A stretch of 64,000 nt of DNA, taken from contig NC_087388.1 in assembly GCF_963675165.1 (NCBI RefSeq), positions 620,001 through 684,000 on the forward strand, read 5' to 3'. Source of the DNA: Halichondria panicea (Eukaryota > Porifera > Demospongiae > Suberitida > Halichondriidae). This document shows, piece by piece, positions 11,636 to 21,627 of the stretch. A program made the translations under genes and the position numbers. Numbering within the stretch: position 1 is the first letter of the stretch; each line of letters opens with the position of its first letter. Under the pieces are notes generated by a model. It saw only the letters and a program-made list of their open reading frames with translations, was not told the origin of the DNA and did no database searches.

Positions 11636-11656
11636 TAATTACGTTTGAATGCAAAA

Positions 11657-12754
11657 CTAAATATGCTTATATGGATGTACACATCCTGGAGTATGTGGTG
11701 ACATACAAGCAGCAGCAGCATTAAAATAGCCACTTTTTCTACCATTGTGCTGGACTGACCTCCTAGACCTCCACTCCAGTATTAAATTGTTTTCACTGAA
11801 TTCTATTGGAACTATTTTCTCAATGTCTTGTGCTATTAAATACATGATATCTTTCGTTTCAAACTGCTTTGGATAGGATCTGTGTTGAGTGTTCCGAGTG
11901 ATGAATTCCACAGGGAACACCATTTGATTGTGGTAGGCCATGTCACCCATTAAACAGATATACCACTGAGAGAACCACCAACTAGTGTTATCAAACCGAT
12001 TCCAATGATGCAAAACAGGTTCCAAAACAGTCTCAGCAGCTTTGTGGTGGAAGGCATTAATCAAACCGTCAAAAAAGAAGGCTGTAACATACTCTTCCAT
12101 AGGCTCTTGGAAACAACCATTTCTGATTTCGAATCGAATTGTCCGGTCGACTGATCGCCATTCTTCAGTATCGATTGCCGCTATTGGAGGCCGCAAACGA
12201 AACAAAAAATCTTCAAACGTCCTCCAAGGATTTCTGTTCTGATCTTGAACATCGTTGTATAGCTCTATTTTAGCATCATCATCCATGAAAATGTAATACA
12301 TGTACTTCTTATCTCCTTGCACTGTGGTATTGTATAGCATCCCTCTGCCAGTAGTCCAGGTGGTAGATGGATGAAAGATATGGGTAACATGGGAACTGTA
12401 CGTACTGGAGGTGTTGCATCTCTCCTTGTATCCTAGCACCAGCAAGTCACACTGACAATCTAAAGAGTTGCCAAATATATCAATTGATAATAAATCTTCA
12501 GGAACACAGCTTTCAGTCATGATCATGTAGAGAAATTTCTTGTGGAAATCAACACCACTGTCTAAATTGCAATCTGTAGCTTTGTGTTTGGCGATATTGG
12601 ACCTTGAGTAATGAGGGATTAGCTCCACTGGCAGCACAAATAACTTGTCTAGGAGGCAGTAATGTCGTAGTGTATACAATACTAGTATTATATCCACCAT
12701 TAGAGCAGCAACGAAACAGCAGGAAGATCTTATTTTAGGGACAAATAGCTTCAT
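11657..12754 (-). CDS. MDDD-family type II membrane protein, copy B
   Basis: Intact single exon, about 365 residues. It has the same membrane anchor and YYIFMDDDAKIELYNDV motif as copy A. The C-terminus differs: IVPIEFSENNLILEWRSRRS and an insertion with NGRKSGYFNAAAACMSPHT before the shared GCVHPYKHI end. I chose the ATG aligned with the MKLF start of copy A; an in-frame ATG four codons upstream would add MFSR. Its 3' half is nearly identical at DNA level to pseudogene copy C. Confidence 0.8.
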   Translation of the reverse strand: MKLFVPKIRSSCCFVAALMVDIILVLYTLRHYCLLDKLFVLPVELIPHYSRSNIAKHKATDCNLDSGVDFHKKFLYMIMTESCVPEDLLSIDIFGNSLDCQCDLLVLGYKERCNTSSTYSSHVTHIFHPSTTWTTGRGMLYNTTVQGDKKYMYYIFMDDDAKIELYNDVQDQNRNPWRTFEDFLFRLRPPIAAIDTEEWRSVDRTIRFEIRNGCFQEPMEEYVTAFFFDGLINAFHHKAAETVLEPVLHHWNRFDNTSWWFSQWYICLMGDMAYHNQMVFPVEFITRNTQHRSYPKQFETKDIMYLIAQDIEKIVPIEFSENNLILEWRSRRSVQHNGRKSGYFNAAAACMSPHTPGCVHPYKHI

Positions 12755-12814
12755 TCTTGAGAACAACGGCTAATCACTTTTCTCAGATGTGCCTCACCTA
12801 AAAAAATGTTATTA

Positions 12815-13552
12815 CAGGGTTTTGCAGAGTCTTGCAACATGAACTTTTAATCGGTCTGCACATGCGCAGAGATCTACCTTTGATCTCACCGCAGACTATT
12901 AGCTAAGGGTCAGTGCATGCATAGATAGTATCTATGGTGCATGTGTGTGTGGAAATGAGTAAGGCAGCCTCAAAACTCTCTTTTCACATAATTATAACAG
13001 TGGAGGGTGATGTGTACAGAAATGATATTACGATTTAATTAATTGGTGAGCCAGAGTACTCCAGCGTGGAAGTGTCTGAACCCCAAATTAATTTATTATA
13101 GTGATCTTGTGAGTGCAGCATGAGTTCAATACATCAGCAGGAGTTAAAATTTGCAGAGGTCGCCATAGCCTGGTGTATTAAACTTCGAGCTTGCAACCAG
13201 TGGTGCCAGCTCTAACTCGTGGATGTTGTAGAATGTAGCAGAGTTCACTGTAGTGGGATTGACATCGTGGTCAAAACAATACATCCATGCATGAGTTCAA
13301 ACCAATAGGAACTTGGTAGAAGAGGAAGCTTTAAATCAGCCTTGTAGGACCAATGACAGTGACAACACCATCCCAAGATAGACTTCTGGGGGCTGCCCAC
13401 TTTTGATTTTACTGCTTGCCTCAGCTAGCTATACATAGTGATACAAGTCCTGGACTTCACTTTAGAATCCATTTTTACTGATCATGGTGGCAGATCTCTA
13501 CGCATGCGCAGACTGGTTAAAAGTTCATGTTGCAAGACTCTGCAAAACCCTG
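12815..13552. mobile_element. 738-bp non-autonomous TIR element with TA target duplication
   Basis: The element has roughly 64-bp terminal inverted repeats, from CAGGGTTTTGCAGAGTCTTG to GAGATCTACC on the left, and the reverse complement at 13489-13552. The paralogous empty site near 9940-9960 (unit A) lets the insertion be read directly: ATGTTATTA is interrupted and resumes as TATTAT. A TA duplication and CAGGG ends suggest a Tc1/mariner-like non-autonomous element. No transposase ORF is inside. Confidence 0.85.
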
Positions 13553-13689
13553 TATTATCGGCCAATTAATTAAATTTCGTAGGCATGCATGTGTGCATTA
13601 TTGCGCAGAGCACAATAATGCGGCCTAGATTCGAAGTGACCAGTACACATTGTACAATGTACACACTTTACATGTAGATCTACAGATAA

Positions 13690-14160
13690 ATATATTGAGC
13701 AAAAAAATTTTAGCACCCCTCCTGTCAAGAGAGACAGAGCGATACCGGCTGCCTTAGCTTAGTGATGGCCCACTCTGCCCAACTGAATTCTCCTGTGACC
13801 ATACCCTCAATACCGTCAATGCAGTCAGAGATTCCTTCTCCAATGAGGAACATTCCGAACTGTGACGCAACCACGTTGCATTAGCACACTTATATTACTT
13901 GATAGAACCGATACTTGTACGATATTAATTAGGTATGGTAAGCTAAAAATCAATGCTTTGGGACCACCACCAAAATGCCTTGGATTGCTTATATACAATC
14001 AGGATTGGAATCATGTAAAGAGGAGATGAGAAAATTGGGCATTGAATGGTTAAGTCAATAGTTTGGGTCAAATTAATCATGCTACCACTTGGACACTGCG
14101 TTCTCCCGGCCCCGCTGGCCGCGGGATGAATCTCTACAGCTAGGAGAGAAAATAACAATT
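13690..14160 (-). pseudogene. Exon remnants of an unidentified gene, copy 2
   Basis: This colinear copy of the 10011-10560 block has additional damage: a 5-bp CTTAG repeat near 13755 and a loss near 13872, both of which break the reading frame still open in copy 1. HPAASGAGRTQCPSGSM is still legible at about 14100. It supports a unit duplication followed by decay. Confidence 0.55.
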
Positions 14161-14717
14161 TCTACAATAGCCACATGTCTATTATCAATAGCTAATTACA
14201 CATACTAGCTGCATGTTCTTGTCTTTCTCTGTTGTTCTCCATTACTATGACTGAAAGCTGTGAAGAATACTATTGATCAGATGTATTCATGGGGTGCATG
14301 ATTATGCTTGGGTTCTCATTTCGAGGTTACGCTGTACCTCATGCTGCCTCTCTAAAGTCTTCCCCATTGTTGTAGCTAGCAATGGGAAATTGAAGAGAGG
14401 CAACTTCATGACTCACACCGCCACACCGCCATGCACCCTGTGATGACACTTGATACTAAGCTTGATACTATAAGCGAAACCAGGAGCCCATAATTAAGAG
14501 CTCCTGGCGAAACTCATAAGTGTAGAGTCTACTACTCAGTACTGGGTGATTGATACACCATTCTCCATGAGTTTATAATTATTGGAGCTGTTCTCTAAGT
14601 CACCAGTTTATAATTCATATAATTTATAATCATAATTATTATCTCTGGCACACATATTAAAAATACAAAATTAATAACAACGAAAATAGTTTCAATTAAT
14701 TACGTTTTAATGCAAAA

Positions 14718-15817
14718 CTAAATATGCTTATATGGATGTACACATCCTGGAGTATGTGGTGACATACAAGCAGCAGCAGCATTAAAATAGCCACTTTTTC
14801 TACCATTGTGCTGGACTGACCTCCTAGACCTCCACTCCAGTATTAAATTGTTTTCACTGAATTCTATTGGAACTATTTTCTCAATGTCTTGTGCTATTAA
14901 ATACATGATATCTTTCGTTTCAAACTGCTTTGGATAGGATCTGTGTTGAGTGTTCCGAGTGATGAATTCCACAGGGAACACCATTTGATTGTGGTAGGCC
15001 ATGTCACCCATTAAACAGATATACCACTGAGAGAACCACCAACTAGTGTTATCAAACCGATTCCAATGATGCAAAACAGGTTCCAAAACAGTCTCAGCAG
15101 CTTTGTGGTGGAAGGCATTAATCAAACCGTCAAAAAAGAAGGCTGTAACATACTCTTCCATAGGCTCTTGGAAACAACCATTTCTGATTTCAAATCGAAT
15201 TGTCCGGTCGACTGATCGCCATTCTTCAGTATCGATTGCCGCTATTGGAGGCCGCAAACGAAACAAAAAATCTTCAAACGTCCTCCAAGGATTTCTGTTC
15301 TGATCTTGAACATCGTTGTATAGCTCTATTTTAGCATCATCATCCATGAAAATGTAATACATGTACTTCTTATCTCCTTGCACTGTGGTATTGTATAGCA
15401 TCCCTCTGCCAGTAGTCTAGTCCAGGTGGTAGATGGATGAAAGATATGGGTAACATGGGAACTGTACGTACTGGAGGTGGTGCATCTCTCCTTGTATCCT
15501 AGCACCAGCAAGTCACACTGACAATCTAAAGAGTTGCCAAATATATCAATTGATAATAAATCTTCAGGAACACAGCTTTCAGTCATGATCATGTAGAGAA
15601 ATTTCTTGTGGAAATCAACACCACTGTCTAAATTGCAATCTGTAGCTTTGTGTCTGGCGATATTAGACCTTGAGTAATGGGGGATTAGCTCCACTGGCAG
15701 CAAAAATAACTTGTCCAGGATGCAGTAATGTCGTAGTGTATACAATACTAGTATTGTAGCCACCATTAGAGCAGCAACAAAACAGCAGGAAGATCTCATT
15801 CTGTGGGCTAGCTTCAT
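14718..15817 (-). pseudogene. MDDD-family copy C, broken by a 5-bp tandem duplication
   Basis: The N-terminal part reads from ATG at 15817 (MKLAHRMRSSCC, with the membrane segment) to about 15412. The frame then shifts. The cause is visible: TAGTC is duplicated at about 15412-15421 relative to copies A, B, D and E. Downstream, the remaining 227 codons, including the MDDD motif and the full C-terminus, are open in the other frame. The rest is almost identical to copy B, so the lesion is recent. If the duplication were an assembly error the gene would be intact. Confidence 0.8.
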
Positions 15818-15997
15818 TCTTGATAATGGGTTGATTCTTCTAAGACCCCACGAAATGTACTGTGTTAGCATTCCTACAAGGATCCATTACTTCTATTGCA
15901 GAGATATAGCAGGCCAGTGTTTCAAAATATACACTCACTCGATCAACAACAGAGTGCATGTACAGGTCTGGTAAGGGGCAGAGTTTTTGCGGAAGTA

Positions 15998-16042
15998 CCT
16001 GTCACGCGATATTCTTGGCTTCCCAGAATATCACGTGACAGG
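15998..16042. other. Near-perfect hairpin with CACGTGAC
   Basis: CCTGTCACGCGATATTCT and CAGAATATCACGTGACAGG pair over about 18 bp with one mismatch and a short loop. It lies upstream of pseudogene copy C. It could be a tiny foldback element or a bHLH (CACGTG) site; nothing decides between them. Confidence 0.5.
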
Positions 16043-16223
16043 CGGCGAGTTGCCTCAAAATCAGGGCGGCCTCTGCGTTGCCAGTCCACTTTCTTTCCAA
16101 GACGATTCCTTACCAAATCATGCCTCTGGCCGTTTCAGAACATTCTAGAAAACATGCCTAAAAAACAAAACAAAACATGCATTTAGCACCATGTATATAC
16201 GTTGCTTGAATACACCCTTGATA

Positions 16224-16490
16224 GCTTTAAGAATCGATGCTTTGGGACGAATAATATAAATGCAGAGTAGCTTTAATACACAACCATAATGTTGCAAAAC
16301 ATGGATTACAATCAGGATGGGAATCATGTAAAGAGGTTAAAACAAGCAATTAGTGAGAAATGAGAATTGAGTATTGAATGATTCTGAGTCAATAGTTTGG
16401 GTTGAATAAATCGTGCTCCCATCTGGACACTGCGTCCTCCCGGCTTTGCTGGCCGCGGGATGAACCTCTACAGCAGAAAAATGACAGTAG
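16224..16490 (-). pseudogene. Exon remnants of an unidentified gene, copy 3 (partial)
   Basis: This diverged partial copy of the block at 10380-10560 shares GAATCGATGCTTTGGGA, ATCAGGATGGGAATCATG and TTGGACACTGCG-like sequence. It marks the distal end of the third duplication unit, next to the gene at 16545-17606. Confidence 0.5.
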
Positions 16491-16544
16491 TAAAAAATTT
16501 CCTGGCACACAGTGAATCAACTATGGCAGCACACATTATAATAA

Positions 16545-17606
16545 TCAACTATAGATGGCTAATAACTTACAGGCTGTTCTTGTCTCTCTCGAATGTAGAC
16601 TCTTCGCTGTTAAAGAAACGACAGGAAATGAAATCTCAAATCTGAGTAGCTATGATATATAATTTGTACCTTTCAGCACTGGAGAGGCTAATAGATCTAA
16701 GACCACTTCGTCTGCAGATAATAAAATTTAGTATAATTGTTTGCAAAATTACTCACTTGTAGGTTGTTATTTCACTGTCCCTGACGATCCCCAAACAATA
16801 GGCCATTGCAGTGAGCTTAATCCTCCGTAGTTTGTGGAATCTCAATGCGACTATCTCACTTCGACTGTACGTAATGCGCTCTGCAATGGGAGCTGCAAAA
16901 GGACACATAGTTACCATAGAGATTTTTTACTACAGACAAATTCCAAATCTAATTACATGTAGCATGCTGTCAGAGTGGAGTGAGTACATGTAGCACTTAC
17001 TCAATGGTCGCATGAACCCCTCATTGTGTATAAACACGTCATCATCATCCTCTTCATCGTTAGGGGTCAGTGGTGGAGTGAGCTGCATATCGCATGCAGA
17101 GAGAATCCATATAATCACCAATTGTACGCTACAATGATTTTATAATATCTACAGGGATTAGCTAGGTTACATACCAGTGCATCGACAGTTGTGTTCATTT
17201 GATGAACCAACGCCACTAGATCAGCGAGTGTCTTAACCTGAGAGGAAATCAAACAAGTGCAAATTGATGTTAGTTTAGGCAAGAAACAGGTTGAATTCGA
17301 TATTCGAATATCTGTGGTTCACACTAGCAGTACCTCTTCTACAGTGCAGCAGCTTTTCATATTCAGCCTTTCCATGGCTGGCTGCAGCAGAGCCTCTAGG
17401 TCGTGTACATTGCATACTCCAGAGCTAACTTTAGCCAGAGGTCCAATGACTTCCACCAGAACCAGTCGAAGCTCCTTACTGAGAACTCTATCACACAGAA
17501 TCGTGCGAATGTGAATCAGAAGGATGTCACAAGCAACCCGGACTGGGGGCTTTGGCATCAGCGTGTGTGGGAGCGACTTCAGAAACTTTAACATGACTAG
17601 CTCCAT
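16545..17606 (-). CDS. Unidentified 6-exon gene, ~230 aa
   Basis: Exons in order: 17606-17334, 17237-17175, 17082-17001, 16892-16757, 16711-16670 and 16641-16545. All are in matching phase with good GT-AG sites, which argues for a real gene. The product starts with an alpha-helical region (MLKFLKSLPHTLMPKPP, then RVACDILLIHIRTILCD, LRLVLVEVIGPLA). It continues through a short TPPLTPNDEEDDDD acidic linker into a basic stretch (YSRSEIVALRFHKLRRIK). There is no signal peptide or membrane segment. I do not recognise the family; the N-terminus looks like a helical-repeat fragment. The 3' exon could instead splice on at 16571, in which case the C-terminus changes. Confidence 0.55.
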
Positions 17607-17870
17607 CTTCGCTAGCTTTCACCAGCACATGCAACAGTACGTACGTACTCGTACTATATACTGTACCTGTTAAAAAGCCACGTGGCTTGTGCACTTGACA
17701 GGTTTCAATAAAAGGGGGGTGGGGCTGCTGCTGTTCCAATGAATATCTTGTGGGAGTGTACATGAGGATGTTGATTGGTCATTATCATGTTACAAATAAC
17801 AGAGGCAATTAAATCTAGGCAAGGTAAGAAAATAGTAGTCTCTAAATCAATGTTCTCGTTCTCGGCATAT

Positions 17871-18829
17871 TTATTTCTCCTCTTCAGAAGAACGTCCGGT
17901 GAGTGAGTGACCGATCACAGAGAGTCCGAGGCCCATGCTGGCTCCACCCACTACACCGCCCAATCCTCCCAGCCCTGCGGCCCCAGCAGCTCCTCCGATG
18001 AGTGCAAAGCCATACGAGAATTTGTCCAATCGAACTTGTCGTTTGTTGTAGCGGAGACGATACGATCTGTCAAACACTTGTTCTTCAGTGTTCCCTCTTG
18101 TTCGCATCATTGTCATTACAGCCGCGAAAACCATACCAATTCCCTGCAGGGGGTAACACAGCAGGGGGTAGACAAAGCAGGGGGTAGACAAAGCAGGGGT
18201 AACACAGCAGGGGGTAGACACAGCAGGGGGTAGATTAATCAGGGGGTAACACACACTATAGGAATGGTTTAGAACTGATGCTCACAACGTCAAGTAATGT
18301 TGAGAGCAAGTACACAAGCAATAAGCTACTAATAAAATGTCAGCAAGCACTTGGTAAGATAGCTCAGCTAGTAATTAAAAGTACATATATATATGTACTT
18401 GTAACCATCACATTTTATCAAGAGCCTTTTGAAATGGGGTCCTAATGCATATACCTATTGTTGGTGAAGTCCAACAGCAATTTTCGATATAATTATAGGC
18501 TCAAAAACACAGCAGCTGTTAAAAAAATTACTGAGCAATTTACATACGGCAAGAAGGGTATAGAATCACAATTGAGCATTCCTACTCACCATTCCTTTAG
18601 CACATATGCCGGCCATTCTTCTCATCATCTCTGCAGGGGACCGCACACCACGAAAGAACAGCACAGGAGGTCCCACAACCAAAGCAAGGAAAGAGCCCAT
18701 ATTGGCCCCTCTGAGGATGGTGTGGCGATACAGCTCCAGGCTTGGGTGGGAGATGTTCTCGTCTGCATCTGGTTCGGATGGTGTCTCCATAGGAGGTGGA
18801 GGGACGGGGGGAGAGGGGTCAGAGGACAT
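17871..18829 (-). CDS. Small glycine-rich multi-pass membrane protein, DUF1757-like
   Basis: Two exons, 18829-18590 and 18143-17871, phase 0, 170 residues. The N-terminus is proline-rich and acidic (PSPPVPPPPMETPSEPDADE). Hydrophobic segments follow: NMGSFLALVVGPPVLFF, GIGMVFAAVMTMM and a glycine-rich FALIGGAAGAAGLGGLGGVV. VFDRSYRLRYNKRQ lies between helices two and three, and a DRSYRLR motif of this kind is what I recall from the DUF1757 family, which is uncharacterised. The glycine-rich helices recall Tim17-type proteins, so a mitochondrial location is possible but not shown. The intron acceptor lies directly against a minisatellite that shares its sequence. Confidence 0.7.
18146..18253. 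repeat. ~17-bp minisatellite against a splice acceptor
   Basis: About six units of AGCAGGGGGTAGACACA (variants AACAC and ACAAA). On the coding strand this supplies repeated pyrimidine-rich ACCCCCTGCT blocks ending at the true acceptor of the small membrane protein gene (exon starts 18143). Confidence 0.85.
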
Positions 18830-19228
18830 TGTGTCTGTATGGAAGGTATAAGGGCACACGGTAGTATTATATGTAGTTACGTACATGGATATGGCCATGG
18901 AAGTATACGGGTGTGGTAGGAATTTTGAAATTTTTCTAGCTCAATATGTACGTGTGTGGGGCAAGGTAAACAGGTAGATCTAACAGAGGTATATACATCT
19001 AGGTACGTGTCTAATTATGCTGAGCTTACCAGGTACGTACTAGGTGGTAGGAAAATAAAGTGAACAGATCAGAGAGACCACAGGTACTAGGTACGTACAG
19101 AGTTTGTTGATTGGGGATATAGATCTAATTGTTTCTGGCTTCCTGCTGATCCACCCACTTTTGGTTGATTTTAAAATGCAATAACATGACAGTCAATTTA
19201 TTTAGTGGGGTATGAAGATCACAAAGAA

Positions 19229-20707
19229 ATGGGAGCAATTTGTGGATGCAAGAGAAGCAATGTCGTGCAGCCAAGTAGTTCAGTCAAGACCAACCATTCT
19301 AGTTCTGCAGCAAGCAAGCATTTCGGAGGAGCTTTGATTCTCGATCTCACAGACTCTGGTAGTTTATCCAAGCACTCTTTAGCTGATACAAACTACAATA
19401 ACAATAATGCAAGCAGCTCAGAGCAAGTACAGCAAGCTGCTGGAGCAATGCTCAATGAAGACAGTGTGCTGAAGAAATACAATTTGCAAACTGTTATCGG
19501 AGAAGGATCTTTTTCGAAAGTGTTTAGAATTGAGAACAGACAGACCGGTGAATACTTTGCCCTCAAGATAACTGACAAGGCAAAGTCGCTTGAATCTGGT
19601 ATGCCATGCTATAAGAGAGAGCTTGCAATCCTGAAAAGAGCAAGACATCAAAACATCATCACTTTGCACGAAGTTTTCCATTCTAATTCTAAACTATATC
19701 TCATTCTGGAACTTGCTTCGGGAGGCAATCTATTTGACAGGATTAGTTCCAGCGGTGCTTACAACGAACCTCTTGCTCAGCGCACACTCAGTATGATCAC
19801 CAATGCTCTCTCCTACCTTCATCGTGTGGGCGTTACACATCGAGACTTAAAACTGGAAAACCTACTCTACAAAAACTCAAGAAAAGACTCTAAAATTCTC
19901 ATATCGGATTTCGGATTGAGTCACATGACGGAGGGAGATGCTAGTCGAAATGTCATGTGGACTACATGTGGTAGTGAAGAGTACATAGCTCCTGAGGTAC
20001 TGGATGGTCTGGAGTATTCTAACGCCATTGATAACTGGGCTCTTGGAGTCATCACGTATGCTGTACTGTGCGCTTACATGCCCTTCACTGACCAGAACAG
20101 GGCAAGACTACACCAGAAGATACTGTCTGGAATGGTGTCCTTCAGAGAACAGGTGAGTCAGTTTTTTTAGTCTCATGAATCAGATCTAGGCCAGGTTAGT
20201 GTCAATGGGGGATGTGTTATTGTTGTTGATCTGATCTCCCATGGGAGATTGCCACTTGATGTGGTTGTCACCAGTAGTGATAAGATCACTAGGGCCATGC
20301 ATGGTTGGTTACTGGTTTATAGGCAGATTCAGGAGTGCATGAAGAGTTTATAAGTCCAGATTGGGTACCTACCTACTTGTACTTGTGTTGTACAGTTAAA
20401 AATAAAATTATTGAGTCTTCAAATGAGCCGTATTTCACAATGACTTCACTTATTGTATGTCATTATGCAATGTTTGTTTAGGTGACAGTAGCCAAGTAGC
20501 TTTTAAAATCAAAGACACAATTGCGGTTAAAAGCACTTGTGCAAAGTTATCTGTTTTTGATGAATGATAGAATGATTTTCTCCTGTGCAGCCATGGACAG
20601 AAGTGTCACCCCTGGGCAAAGAGTTTATTTGCAAGCTACTGGAGGTGAACCCTGACCTCAGACTAACAGCCTCACAAGCATTGGAACACCCATGGCTGTA
20701 TGAATAA
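19229..20707 (+). CDS. PSKH1-like serine/threonine kinase
   Basis: Two exons, 19229-20152 and 20591-20707, phase 0, about 346 residues. The kinase domain runs from about residue 95 to the end: IGEGSFSKVFRIE (glycine loop), FALKIT (lysine), THRDLKLENLLY (catalytic loop), SDFGLS, TTCGSEEYIAPEV and DNWALGVITY. It aligns by eye with human PSKH1 in these blocks and in PLGKEFICKLLEVNPDLR. The start at 19229 gives MGAICGCKRSN: Gly2 with Cys5 and Cys7 is a myristoylation plus palmitoylation signal, as PSKH1 has in MGCGTSK. A longer in-frame opening from 19205 has no ATG. It lacks the long basic Ser/Arg tail of PSKH1 and ends just after the kinase fold (HPWLYE). Confidence 0.85.
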
Positions 20708-21627
20708 GACCGAACATTCTGATTCATGCTTTTTAACCCATCAATTTAATTCTAAGAAATCACTTAATTAATTATTGTAATCAGACTGTCATATCTCTCA
20801 CCACTCTCACTGAACAGGTTTCACATGCTTTCATATCACCACCACTACTGAAACAAACAGTTTTCAATTACGTGAGTATTGAAGCCAAAGTCATTCTACA
20901 CTGGTTAATTGTATAACAGCTGTGCAGTCAAAGAGGCAAATGTTGGTTACAGAAACATAGTGATGATAATGCATGGCAACAGATAACACATTTAGAATGT
21001 ATAAGGGAGCAAATAGTCTGATGCTGAGTACGTAAGTATGACACTGACAATCAGAGCATACGATTCATTTCCTCCTAAACTTGGCTCCAGTTGCAGCAGC
21101 CTTTGGTTTCTTTTTCAGTGGGCCTTTCAGTTTGCCGGTATCCTCCCTCTGAGCATGGGGGAGCAAATATCACCAGTAATAGATAGAGCTAGACACAGAC
21201 TTGTACACTTTACACTGAGAGGGACTGTACACACTTTCTTTAGTAAGTATTTTGATGAAGTATAACGATGTAAGCATACTGTATACACACAATGCTTGCT
21301 ACTGTATTCCCATGATTACGGTATTGACTCTATTGTTGTGTCTATGGAGACACCACTACATACACCCACTCACATACATCCACTCACATACACTTAATGA
21401 TACACATGCAGTCATGCAAAAAAGGACGCTAACTTTTGGCATAAAATTATTCGCATTATAAAGGGTTGGCATCGAGTCAAGTCTAATTAATACAACGGAC
21501 GTTTGAAACACAAGTTAGGGCTTTTCAAACAGAGCTACGAAAACAAGACTGCACTTTTTTTTTTAAATAGACAATTTGGACTGGATTATTGACACACCAT
21601 AATAAAAATTATTGTTACGTTATAATA
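20708..21627. other. Intergenic, no gene seen
   Basis: This convergent spacer lies between the kinase (plus) and FEN1 (minus). It is AT-rich with a short CACTCACATACATCCACTCA direct repeat near 21360. No open frame has coding character. Confidence 0.6.

Noticed and set aside
19205-19228. N-terminal extension of the kinase from 19205
   Set aside because: No ATG opens it, while ATG 19229 gives the myristoylation signal expected for this family.
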